NCBI GenBank assembly: GCA_028278325.1
Contig: JANQEO010000301.1
Span: 43,283-107,282, forward strand
Length of the DNA: 64,000 nucleotides
Direction of reading: 5' to 3'
DNA from: Candidatus Binatia bacterium
GTDB lineage: Bacteria > Desulfobacterota > Binatia > UBA1149 > JAJCZL01
Shown here: positions 8,296 through 16,521 of the stretch, one piece after another
How positions within the stretch are numbered: position 1 is the stretch's first letter
Layout: each line of letters opens with the position of its first letter
The notes under the pieces: model-generated
What the model saw: only the letters and a program-made list of their open reading frames with translations
Database searches by the model: none
Told to the model about the DNA's origin: nothing
Made by a program: the position numbers and the translations under genes

Positions 8296-9164
8296 GCGCC
8301 CTCGGCGTCCAACACGAAGGAGCGCGGCGCTGCGGCAAAGCGGCTATGCCACACCCTCAACTCTTTGGCCAGGATCGATTCCAGCAGCGTCTTGTATGTT
8401 TCAGGGATGCTCGAGGAAGCCGTCGGGTTGACGGCTTCTCTCACAGAGTTCGGGATCAGGGAGGGATCGCTGGATACACCGAGAAAGTCCATGACGTCCT
8501 CGAGTAGCGCCTCCGGGCGCGAGTTTATGTCGTCGAAAAGACCGACGAAGATCTGCGAGGCCGGAAAATGCGCCGACCAGTTGTTGAGGTTCTCCGCGTA
8601 GCGCGCGCAGCGTAGCTGGTAGTCGTCGCGGAAGAACTCTTCGAATTCCGACGCATCGACCTCTTCGAAGCGGCGCCCCCGGTTCCTCACCAGGTCCTTC
8701 TTCGCGTGAGACCAGGCCCGATCGATGGGATCGCGCACCATCATGATGACCTTCAGGCGTGGGTTGAGCACCGCGATATCGGCTATCACGTCGGGCGGAA
8801 CCGCCGCGTAGCTCGCGGTGGCCTCACCACGAATCTTGGGTCGATAGAAGCGCTGGTAGCGGGCCAGCGACATTCCCTGCTTGAGCAAGAATCTCCAGAG
8901 GGGGTCGCGAAAGAAGCTCAGGTACCAGACCAGGTCATCCGAGAAGGCACGCGCCTTGTCACGGCCGGTGAGACGGCTAAAGAAGAAAAGCTCTTTGGGT
9001 TCGGCCAGAAAGATCTCGGGATGAAACCGCAGATTCGCGTGCAGCCACGTGGTGCCGGTCCGCTGAGGACCGACTATGAGAAAATCCGGGAACCGGTCCA
9101 GGGCCGCGTCGGCCCGCGACACCTTCACGTATTTGAGCTGTTGCTGGAGAGATTGGCTCGGCAC
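8292..9164 (-). CDS. sulfotransferase
   Basis: Predicted 290 residues. The PAPS 5'-phosphosulfate loop is LIVGPQRTGTTWLH at about residues 29-42. The 3'-phosphate site is VMMVRDPIDRAWSHAKKDLVRN, with the expected Arg and Ser. LFFFSR and YAENLNNW fit the carbohydrate/heparan-type sulfotransferase group. It transfers sulfate from PAPS to an unknown hydroxyl or amine acceptor. The start is GTG 9164, without a clear ribosome site. A second, unrelated-looking sulfotransferase lies at 20157. No PAPS synthesis genes are in the window. Confidence 0.88.
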   Translation of the reverse strand: MPSQSLQQQLKYVKVSRADAALDRFPDFLIVGPQRTGTTWLHANLRFHPEIFLAEPKELFFFSRLTGRDKARAFSDDLVWYLSFFRDPLWRFLLKQGMSLARYQRFYRPKIRGEATASYAAVPPDVIADIAVLNPRLKVIMMVRDPIDRAWSHAKKDLVRNRGRRFEEVDASEFEEFFRDDYQLRCARYAENLNNWSAHFPASQIFVGLFDDINSRPEALLEDVMDFLGVSSDPSLIPNSVREAVNPTASSSIPETYKTLLESILAKELRVWHSRFAAAPRSFVLDAEGA

Positions 9165-9237
9165 GCGCTGCTAGCAACCCTTTCCATCTAGACACCACGG
9201 AATCGGGCAGGTGTCTAGCCCGGCCCAATGAACGTCC

Positions 9238-9289
9238 TTGACAAGGCTTGTTTAAGGGCGTTTATTATGACTGACCAGTCGGTCATAAT
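9238..9289 (+). promoter_or_regulatory. tetR promoter with palindromic operator
   Basis: TTGACA at 9238-9243 is followed 19 bases later by TATTAT at 9263-9268. The -10 box merges into a near-perfect palindrome at 9264-9289, with half-sites ATTATGAC and GTCATAAT around TGACCAGTCGG. The TGACCNNNNGGTCA pattern is classic for TetR-family operators, and the TetR gene starts 27 bases downstream. Self-repression of the regulator-exporter operon is the likely role. Confidence 0.8.
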
Positions 9290-9315
9290 AGTACAAGATG
9301 CGAGGCTAACCCTAA

Positions 9316-9939
9316 ATGCCCAAAATTGTTGATAAAACGGAGCGTCGCCAGCAATTCGTCCTTGCGGCGCTAAGGGTTTTCGCCGAGTACGGCTATCACC
9401 GGGCCACCATGCAGGCCGTCGCCGACGCCGCCGGCGTAAGCAAAGGCAGCATCTACGATTACTTCGACAGCAAGGAAGACCTGCTTCTGGCCACCGCGGA
9501 GTCTCTCCTGATCGTCCTCATCGAAGAAAGCATGAGCGTCCTCGAGCAGAGTCCGCGACCGCTGACCGAGCGCGTAGAGATCTGTGTGGCCAGCCTGCTG
9601 GAAGGAATAGAGCAGTGGAACGAGGTCTGCCTGTCGATACTCCAAGTCTGGGCGGAGCTGGGTAGCGACGAGGACAGCGATCTACGCGCCATGATGAGCG
9701 AGCATTACCGGCAGTCGGCCGATCGGTTGCAGGCGGCGTTCGATGTGGCGATCGAGGACGGAGAGGTGCTGCCGTTTCCTACGAGGGCGGCGGCCCTGTC
9801 GGTTCTTGCCGCGCTCGACGGTATGATCCTGCAAAGCATCATCGCACCCGAGGAATACAAGCGGGGTCTGCGTAGCGGGCTCTTCCCCCGCTGGTGCGGC
9901 TCGATCGTGTCGACTGCAATCGGGGGGGCGATGCAATGA
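9316..9939 (+). CDS. TetR-family transcriptional regulator
   Basis: Predicted 207 residues. The N-terminal helix-turn-helix is textbook: QQFVLAALRVFAEYGYHRAT, then VADAAGVSKGSIYDYFDSKEDLL, ending near residue 57. The C-terminal ligand domain shows the TetR_C shape with a long run of helices. It most likely represses itself and the RND exporter gene, whose ATG overlaps its TGA stop (ATGA at 9936-9939). The operator is the palindrome at 9264-9289. The ligand is probably something the exporter removes or transports. Confidence 0.93.
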   Translation: MPKIVDKTERRQQFVLAALRVFAEYGYHRATMQAVADAAGVSKGSIYDYFDSKEDLLLATAESLLIVLIEESMSVLEQSPRPLTERVEICVASLLEGIEQWNEVCLSILQVWAELGSDEDSDLRAMMSEHYRQSADRLQAAFDVAIEDGEVLPFPTRAAALSVLAALDGMILQSIIAPEEYKRGLRSGLFPRWCGSIVSTAIGGAMQ

Positions 9940-12266
9940 GTGAACGAATCGCCAACACGTGGGGAAGGTTCTGCCTCCGCTACCGAAAAACAGTTCTCGC
10001 CATCATCCTGGGCATCACCGCGGTCGCCGCGGTGCAACTACAGGACGTTCGCTTCGACAACGCGCTGGAGATCTGGTTTCTCGACGACGATCCGGCACTG
10101 CTCGCACATCGCCGGCTTATCGACACCTTCACCAGTGACGAGCTCGTCGTCATCGGGTTCGAAGCACCCGACGTGTTCGATCCTGAGGTCCTGGCGCTCA
10201 TAGACCGTGTCACCCGCGCGGTTGAAGAGGCGCCTCACGTCGAGAAAGTCTTCAGCCTCACCAACATAGAGTCGATCACCGGCCGTGACGACATGATCGA
10301 AGTCGGTGATCTCGTCGAGTTCCCCATAGATCCCGCCGAGCTGCCCGGCCTGCGCGAGCGCACTCTGGCCAACGATCTCTATGTCGGCAACGTGGTCTCG
10401 GCCGACGGCGGCTTTGCTTGTATCATCGCGAGGCTGCCCCACTACACCGACAACTTCGACTACAAGGTCGAGGCCATCAGCGCCATCCGCCTGATCCTGG
10501 AAAGTGAGCCCGACACCCACTTCTACTTCGCAGGCGGCCCCGTGTTCGACGAACGGTTCTTCTACCTGTCCGAGCGGGATTCCATGGTGACCAGCGGCGT
10601 CATGATCGCGTTGCTGGTCACCACTCTTTGGCTGCTGACTCGCTCCGTCACCGGCGTCGTACTTCCACTGACAACAGTAGTCTTGGCGACGATCTGGGCG
10701 ATCGGCTGGATCGCGCTCGCCGGCGTCAAGGTGAACTTCGTTACGACCATGTTGCCGCCGCTCATGCTGGCGGTTGGCATTGCCGGCTCCATGCACGTCA
10801 TGGTCGACTACGGCAACCGGCTGGCAGCCGGCCAGGAGAAGATCGCCGCTCTGAGAGATGTATACCGGGAGCTGACCGGGCCCTTGTTTCTCACCACCCT
10901 GACAACCGCTATAGGCATGATGTCGCTGACGATCAGCCGCGTGCAGGGGATACGGGAGTTCGGGGCCTTTGCCGCGCTCGGGGTGGTCGGCGCGTTTCTG
11001 CTCTCGATAACCTTCGTGCCGGTGATTCTGAGCTACCTGCCGCCCCTGCGGCGCAAGCACGGGCCGAGCGGCGCGGTGGCCATGTCGGGGCGTTCTCTCG
11101 CACGGCTTCACGAGTTTACGCTCAAGCGCGGTCCGGCGATCGTGGTTGTGTCGATCCTCATCGTGGCCGTGAGCATCGCTGGCGCCAGCCGCGTGAAGGC
11201 CGAGTCGGCCTTCCTGGAGATGTTTAAGGAGAGCGAGCAGGTCCGGATAGACACTCACAAGTTCGAAGAAGAATTGTCCGGGACTTTCACTATCGACGTG
11301 ATGGTCGACAGTGGGCGCGCAGACGGCATCAAAGAACCCGAGGCCATAAGAGCGCTCGATGGCCTGGAGTCTTTCCTCCAATCGCAGTCCGACATCAGCT
11401 CTACGCAATCCGTGGCCGACTACTTCAAGGACCTGCGCCGAGCGTTTTTCAACAACGATCAAAGCCAATATCGGCTCCCCGAAACCCGCGAAGAAGCCGC
11501 CCAGTACCTTCTTCTCTACGAGATGGACGCCCCGGACGGCGACATTCGCGAATATGTAACATTCGACTACAGCCAGGCACGTGTCACAGGGCGCGTCGAC
11601 CTGAACTCATCGGCTGCGGCGACCCGGACGGTCAACGCGACCCGGCAATACATAGCCGAGAACTTCCCGGACTCGCTCGATGCAACAGTCGCCGGTGTCG
11701 CCCTGCTCTACACGAATATGGAGGACTACATCCGCGAGAGTCTCATACGTGGGTTCAGTCTCGCGCTCATAGCGATCTTTGCGGTGTTGTGCATTCAACT
11801 CCGCTCGGTGACCCTGGGCGCAATAGCGATGATCCCCAACCTCTCCCCCATCATCGTATGCCTCGGCGTGATGGGATTCGCCGGCATTCACCTCGACAGC
11901 ATGACCACGATGGTGGCGTCGATAAGCATAGGCTTGGCAGTCGATGACTCGATACACTTCCTCAGCCGGATCCGCCACCACATCGACAAGGGGCAAGAGA
12001 TCAACGCGGCCCTCCACGATTCCACCATCGAGATCGGCCGTGCTCTGGTCTACACGTCGATATGTCTCTGCGCGGGTTTCGGGGTCATGATGGCCGGCAG
12101 CTTCGTAGGCATGATCTACTTCGGCATGCTCAGCATGCTGACGATCGCGGTGGCACTGATCGCCGACCTCTTGCTGCTACCTGTGGTGCTCAGGTGGACA
12201 CGGGGCGCAGGGGGCACTGCGGTCGTAACCGAGCCCGCCGCGGGCGGGGCTCTGGCTCACGATTGA
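9936..12266 (+). CDS. RND-superfamily exporter (MMPL/COG1033 type)
   Basis: Predicted 776 residues. There are two repeats, each a membrane helix, a periplasmic loop and a five-helix bundle with sterol-sensing-like character. In the first bundle is MLPPLMLAVGIAGSMHVMVDY, and in the second MVASISIGLAVDDSIHFLSR, where the Asp pair is the expected proton relay. Relatives move hydrophobic molecules such as lipids and hopanoids rather than drugs. The TetR regulator directly upstream is translationally coupled to it. No periplasmic adaptor or outer membrane channel gene is adjacent, as is usual for this subfamily. Confidence 0.9.
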   Translation: MSERIANTWGRFCLRYRKTVLAIILGITAVAAVQLQDVRFDNALEIWFLDDDPALLAHRRLIDTFTSDELVVIGFEAPDVFDPEVLALIDRVTRAVEEAPHVEKVFSLTNIESITGRDDMIEVGDLVEFPIDPAELPGLRERTLANDLYVGNVVSADGGFACIIARLPHYTDNFDYKVEAISAIRLILESEPDTHFYFAGGPVFDERFFYLSERDSMVTSGVMIALLVTTLWLLTRSVTGVVLPLTTVVLATIWAIGWIALAGVKVNFVTTMLPPLMLAVGIAGSMHVMVDYGNRLAAGQEKIAALRDVYRELTGPLFLTTLTTAIGMMSLTISRVQGIREFGAFAALGVVGAFLLSITFVPVILSYLPPLRRKHGPSGAVAMSGRSLARLHEFTLKRGPAIVVVSILIVAVSIAGASRVKAESAFLEMFKESEQVRIDTHKFEEELSGTFTIDVMVDSGRADGIKEPEAIRALDGLESFLQSQSDISSTQSVADYFKDLRRAFFNNDQSQYRLPETREEAAQYLLLYEMDAPDGDIREYVTFDYSQARVTGRVDLNSSAAATRTVNATRQYIAENFPDSLDATVAGVALLYTNMEDYIRESLIRGFSLALIAIFAVLCIQLRSVTLGAIAMIPNLSPIIVCLGVMGFAGIHLDSMTTMVASISIGLAVDDSIHFLSRIRHHIDKGQEINAALHDSTIEIGRALVYTSICLCAGFGVMMAGSFVGMIYFGMLSMLTIAVALIADLLLLPVVLRWTRGAGGTAVVTEPAAGGALAHD

Positions 12267-12272
12267 GGGAGA

Positions 12273-12370
12273 CGCTGATCGCGCCTCCTGTTGCAGGGCT
12301 TCGCTAGTCGCGCGGCTTATCTTACGGAGGCGTTAGTCACGCCTCCAGTTGCAGGGCTCCCCTAATCGCG
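12273..12370. repeat. tandem hairpin repeat, two copies of 40 bp
   Basis: Bases 12273-12312 and 12331-12370 match at 32 of 40 positions. Each copy has or borders a hairpin: GGAGGCG (12326-12332) pairs with CGCCTCC (12339-12345), and a looser version precedes the first copy. The second copy overlaps the stop codon of the leftward gene at 12362. Lying between two convergent genes, the pair may act as a terminator or be an extragenic palindromic element. There is no T run. Confidence 0.6.
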
Positions 12371-12895
12371 TCGCCAAGGCAAAGGCACGGGGATCATGAG
12401 ACGGCTGGCCGCGATCTCCCACTCTCCTCCGCGCTGCTTGGTGAGAACGCTGGTGATGAGCCCGCTGCGCGTGGGCAGCTGATTGTCATCCGGGTCTTTG
12501 ATTCCCGCCAGAGAATAGGTACCGTCGATCAGAGCCACGTCGCCCACGGCTATATCGCCCGTGATGAACCAGACCGTCTGGATCGTCAGGTCCAGAACCG
12601 TGTCCTTGAACATGGTTTCGTGATTGGCCTTCATGAGCTTGATGACTTCGTCGCGCCCGCGGGCCTTGCGGCCGTCAGGATCGACGTGATCACCGTCGAT
12701 GGCCCACATAGCGGCCAGGGCCTTGGCGTCGTGCTTGTTCCAGGCGGCAGTGAACTCGGCATAGAGCTTGCGGACCTCGGTCTCGTTCTGGAGGTCGGCC
12801 TTGATACCCCCGATATTGCTCATGTCTTCGGCATAAGCGCTGCCGGCAACTAGCAATATCGCTGCAAACCCCGCGAAAATCCTGGAAGTTCCCAT
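12362..12895 (-). CDS. exported SgcJ/EcaC-type NTF2-fold protein
   Basis: Predicted 177 residues. Residues 1-22 form a signal peptide ending AGSAYA. The rest matches the SgcJ/EcaC branch of the SnoaL/DUF4440 fold: VRKLYAEFTAAWNKHDAKALAAMWAIDGDHVDPDGRKARGR, the G-R-D-E-V pattern, and a closing strand WEIAASRLMIPV. These cone-shaped barrels bind small hydrophobic ligands and some act as isomerases or hydrolases. No substrate can be read. The start is ATG 12895. Confidence 0.85.
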   Translation of the reverse strand: MGTSRIFAGFAAILLVAGSAYAEDMSNIGGIKADLQNETEVRKLYAEFTAAWNKHDAKALAAMWAIDGDHVDPDGRKARGRDEVIKLMKANHETMFKDTVLDLTIQTVWFITGDIAVGDVALIDGTYSLAGIKDPDDNQLPTRSGLITSVLTKQRGGEWEIAASRLMIPVPLPWRRD

Positions 12896-13156
12896 CTGTA
12901 TTCTCCCCCTGGCTCAGCCAATCGGACCTGGTTCGGATGATTCGGGTTCTTTTCTACTGCGCAGGGCCGTCCTTCGTCAACCGGCGGCCCCAAAGGGCCT
13001 GCCGCCCCAACCCGGTTCTATCCTACGCTCCGCCGGAAACGACGCAGCCAGCCATTCCTGCGAACGACCCTGGTGCATGGTGCTAATGTTAGAAATCACG
13101 GGGCTCCTTGACATGTCGGGGGCCAGGTCTTGTCATGGCGCCGCGCAGGAAAGCAC

Positions 13157-14344
13157 GTGTCCAACCCGAAGATCAGCGACATTGAAAGCATCATTCGCGA
13201 CCTCAGCGACGCGGCCCCCAAGGGCTCGGCCCCCTCGGCCCGTAGAGCGATCGCCGACGTTCTGGCTCGACATGACAGGCGTGCCGGTCAGGCATCAGCC
13301 GCCGTCGTAGACATAGACCCCGATAGGCTCCGAGAACTCGCCCTGCTCATGACCGAGAGCCTGGGCGCGCGCATCGGCGGCGATGGATACTCGCCGATAC
13401 CGGGCACCGACCCGTCACCATCGAAGCGGAGAATACCGCCTCTGGATCGGGACATGACGGTATCACAAGCGTTCACCCACATTGCCGCTGCCTGCGTCGT
13501 ACACATGCTGGTGAACGAGGCGGCAGTGTTCAGCGGTCGCGACCCGGAGGGCGTTCACCAGATGCGCGTAGCGGTTCGCCGCCTACGAGCCCTGGTGCCA
13601 GTGTTCGGAGCGGCACTCGAGGAATCAGCCCAGGACTATCTGCGCAGCGAGCTCGGTTGGGTCAGGCATGAGCTGGGAGCGGCGCGTGACTGGGACGTGT
13701 TTCTCAGCGAGACGATCGATCCGATGATCGGACGGATACCGAGCGACCAAGGCCTGCGTAGCCTGCGAACCGCTGCTGTCGCCGCGCGACAATCCGCATA
13801 CGACAACGCACACGATGCTCTGACCTCCAAGCGCTACACCTATCTCACGCTTACCCTGTACCGATGGATCCACGATGGTGGGTGGTTCCTAGGTGGAGGA
13901 TCCTCGGCCGAGCGAGCCCTGTCGAGACCGGTGAGAAAGATGGCAACACGAGTATTGTCTCGCCGAGCCAAGAAGACGCTGAAGCTGGGCAAGAATATAC
14001 GCAGCCTCGACGAGCCGGACCTGCACCAACTCAGGATTTCCGCGAAGAAACTCCGTTACGCGTCCGAGTTCTGCCGTTCCCTGTTCCGGCGAAAACAGGC
14101 GGACCGCTACAAGATCGTACTGGTGGAGCTTCAAGATCTTCTCGGGACCATCAACGACGTGGCGATCGGAAGTCGTCTGGTCGTCGAGTTGCAAGACAAG
14201 ACAGGCCCGGACCTAAACCAGGCCGAGTTCGGCAGAGTCAAAGGCCTGATCGACGGCTGGCTCGGCGCACGCGCCGAAGCGGCCATGGCGGGGCTGGCGC
14301 CCTGCTGGACGCGCTTCGCCAAGACCAAGCCCTTCTGGACCTAA
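13157..14344 (+). CDS. CHAD domain protein
   Basis: Predicted 395 residues. The CHAD domain runs from about residue 100 to the end. It shows both conserved helical repeats: VHQMRVAVRRLRALVPVFG and LHQLRISAKKLRYASEFCR, with the His and Arg/Lys residues that form the basic pore. CHAD proteins bind inorganic polyphosphate. The N-terminal 90 residues are not a recognised domain, and the adenylate-cyclase-like CYTH domain often fused to CHAD is absent. GTG 13157 has AGGA six bases upstream. It opens a polyphosphate block (SixA, Ppx, Ppk1, Ppk2). Its stop overlaps the convergent sixA stop by four bases. Confidence 0.9.
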   Translation: MSNPKISDIESIIRDLSDAAPKGSAPSARRAIADVLARHDRRAGQASAAVVDIDPDRLRELALLMTESLGARIGGDGYSPIPGTDPSPSKRRIPPLDRDMTVSQAFTHIAAACVVHMLVNEAAVFSGRDPEGVHQMRVAVRRLRALVPVFGAALEESAQDYLRSELGWVRHELGAARDWDVFLSETIDPMIGRIPSDQGLRSLRTAAVAARQSAYDNAHDALTSKRYTYLTLTLYRWIHDGGWFLGGGSSAERALSRPVRKMATRVLSRRAKKTLKLGKNIRSLDEPDLHQLRISAKKLRYASEFCRSLFRRKQADRYKIVLVELQDLLGTINDVAIGSRLVVELQDKTGPDLNQAEFGRVKGLIDGWLGARAEAAMAGLAPCWTRFAKTKPFWT

Positions 14345-14859
14345 TCTTCCTCGATACTCTTGGGCGTCATGTAGCGCACCAACCTGGCCAACCCCGGCCG
14401 AAGATCTCGCCAGCGCTCACACTCGCAGTCGAATACAGCCACTGCCGCGGTGGGAAACCCGCGCTCGAGCCTATCGTCTCCGTCGTTTGACGACTCGGCA
14501 AAACGTGCGGCCAGCACGTGCATCTCGGGGTTGTGCCCGACCATCATCACCGTGCCGGCTTCGTCGGGAGCGCAGATCAATCGATCGAAAAGCACGTCGG
14601 CGGCGGCCATATAGAGATCCTCGTCGGACTCCACCTTGGCACCGGACGTCAACTCTTTGTCCAGGCGCCGCCAGGTCTCACCAGCGCGCACGGCGGCCGA
14701 GCAGTAGACGAGGTCGGGAACGAGCCCGAGGCGTCGCAACTCGCGCCCCATCTTGGGTGCCGCGTTACGGCCTCGCTTGTTGAGGGGACGCTCGAAGTCG
14801 TCGAGATCGGAGTTGCTCCAGTCCGACTTCGCATGACGCATCAGGATGATCTTCTTCAC
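14341..14859 (-). CDS. sixA: SixA-type histidine phosphatase
   Basis: Predicted 172 residues, the usual size. The phosphatase-superfamily RHG motif appears as LMRHAKSDW at the N-terminus (catalytic His 9). The second catalytic His is in MMVGHNPEMH, and DDFERPLNKRGRNAAPKMG follows the SixA pattern. SixA removes phosphate from His-phosphotransfer domains; relatives next to CHAD genes may instead act on polyphosphate-linked signalling. Convergent with the CHAD gene, divergent from ppx. Confidence 0.88.
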   Translation of the reverse strand: MKKIILMRHAKSDWSNSDLDDFERPLNKRGRNAAPKMGRELRRLGLVPDLVYCSAAVRAGETWRRLDKELTSGAKVESDEDLYMAAADVLFDRLICAPDEAGTVMMVGHNPEMHVLAARFAESSNDGDDRLERGFPTAAVAVFDCECERWRDLRPGLARLVRYMTPKSIEED

Positions 14860-14982
14860 GATGAATGGTCGATGATCGCGTCAATCGCCGCACAGTTCAA
14901 CGCTTCACTGCTAACGCTCCTCTAATGTATCGGCTATACTTTAATTGTTGGGACCTTGTCGCGGCCCACCAGTATAAGGAGC

Positions 14983-16521
14983 ATGTCACGGGCACCTCTC
15001 AAGTCTCATCCACGTGCACCGGGCGGCGGTAGGCCGTCACCCGACGGCGGACCGCGCAGCCGCCGTCTGGGAGTCATCGACATCGGTTCGAACTCCATCC
15101 GCCTCGTCATCTTCGAAAGATCGGAACCACTCCCCGTAGCCCTGTTCAACGAGAAGGTGGTATGCGGCCTGGGCCGTGACCTGGCCTCGACGGGGCGGCT
15201 ACGCCCCCAAGGCAAAGAGATGGCCCTGCAGTGCCTAGACCGCTTTCTGAGTCTTGCGGACGCCGTCGAGGTAGAGACGCTCGAGTTGTTGGCGACCGCC
15301 GCCGTGCGAGACGCTGAAGACGGACCCGAGTTCGCAGCCGAGATCAGCGAGCGCTTCGAACTCCCCGTCCGGGTCTTGAGCGGAGAAGAAGAGGGCAGCC
15401 TCGCGGCCGAGGGCGTGGTGTGGGGAGCCCCCAACGCCACGGGGATAATCGGCGACCTGGGTGGAGGCAGCCTCGAGCTGGTCGGAGTGGAGCGCGGACG
15501 TATCAAGTATCAGGCGACGCTGCCGCTTGGACCGCTGAGGCTGGCAGAACTGGGATCGGGCTCATCCAAGTCCATACGTAGCCACATCGAGGGCCAGCTC
15601 CGCGAGCTTGGCTGGCTGGAGGGATTGCAAGGCGAGAACTTCTACGCGGTCGGTGGCGCCTGGCGTTCGCTTGCCAAGCTTCACATGACCTGGGCTGACT
15701 ACCCCCTGAAGATCATCCACGGCTACAGCCTGCCTCGTCGCGACATCAAGAACATCGCGGCGCTTCTCGCCAACCAGGAACTCGACTCGCTGAACGAAAT
15801 AGCCGGCCTCGCCGGCATCAACCCGGTTCGCCTCGATACGCTTCCTCTTGCCGGGCTCGTTCTTAACCGGTGTCTGTCGGCGGTCAAGCCAAAGCAGGTC
15901 GTGTTCTCGGCTTTCGGACTGCGCGAAGGTTGGCTGTTCGAGCAGCTCAGCCCCGAGATTCGCCTGACCGACCCGCTGATCGCCGCCGTTCAGGACTACG
16001 CCGACCGCCAGGGACGTTACGGGGACAGGGGCGAAGCGCTGCGCCGCTTCACGGATCCCTTGTTTCCGGAGAAGCGTAACGGTGAAAAGCGCCTGCGACA
16101 GGCCGTGTGCCACCTGTCCGACGTGTCATGGCGGGAGCATCCGGAATACAGGGCCAATTACGCGCTGGAAAAGGTACTGTTCCGTCCCAATCTACCGGTG
16201 GAACATCGCGACCGCGCCTTCATCGCCTTCAGCCTCTACTGGCGCTACGGTGGTGGCGACACTCCCGAGACGATCGCGGCACTGCTTGCCGAAGAAGCCC
16301 AGGACAGGGCCAGAACTCTCGGTCTCGGGCTTCGTCTGGCCGACTCGATCGCGGGCGGGCATGCCGCTCCCCTCGCCGGTTGCCGCCTCGAGTTCGTCGA
16401 GGGCGAACTCGAGCTTCGTTTACCGAGCGACGGCTCCCTGCCGTCGAGTGAATTGGTGGAGAGAAGGCTGGCGCAGCTACGCAGGTTCGTGGGTCAACGG
16501 CCCCACTTGATGGCGGGCTAA
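14983..16521 (+). CDS. ppx: Ppx/GppA exopolyphosphatase
   Basis: Predicted 512 residues. The actin-like ATPase fold shows the first phosphate loop VIDIGSNSIRLVIFE at about residues 31-45, the Glu-rich segment LSGEEEGSLAAEGV and the second loop GDLGGGSLELV. A long C-terminal HD-like helical region follows, as in E. coli Ppx. It removes terminal phosphate from polyphosphate and/or pppGpp. ATG 14983 has a strong TAAGGAG just upstream, so the two upstream in-frame starts are set aside. A -10-like TATACT lies at 14935. The stop overlaps that of the convergent ppk1 by four bases. Confidence 0.92.
   Translation: MSRAPLKSHPRAPGGGRPSPDGGPRSRRLGVIDIGSNSIRLVIFERSEPLPVALFNEKVVCGLGRDLASTGRLRPQGKEMALQCLDRFLSLADAVEVETLELLATAAVRDAEDGPEFAAEISERFELPVRVLSGEEEGSLAAEGVVWGAPNATGIIGDLGGGSLELVGVERGRIKYQATLPLGPLRLAELGSGSSKSIRSHIEGQLRELGWLEGLQGENFYAVGGAWRSLAKLHMTWADYPLKIIHGYSLPRRDIKNIAALLANQELDSLNEIAGLAGINPVRLDTLPLAGLVLNRCLSAVKPKQVVFSAFGLREGWLFEQLSPEIRLTDPLIAAVQDYADRQGRYGDRGEALRRFTDPLFPEKRNGEKRLRQAVCHLSDVSWREHPEYRANYALEKVLFRPNLPVEHRDRAFIAFSLYWRYGGGDTPETIAALLAEEAQDRARTLGLGLRLADSIAGGHAAPLAGCRLEFVEGELELRLPSDGSLPSSELVERRLAQLRRFVGQRPHLMAG

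Noticed and set aside
10038..11468. Long minus-strand frame inside the RND exporter gene
   Set aside because: Antisense shadow; the plus strand has well-conserved RND motifs.
9936..12266. Tripartite multidrug efflux pump
   Set aside because: No membrane-fusion or outer-membrane channel gene accompanies it, and the sequence is of the MMPL/COG1033 type rather than AcrB type.
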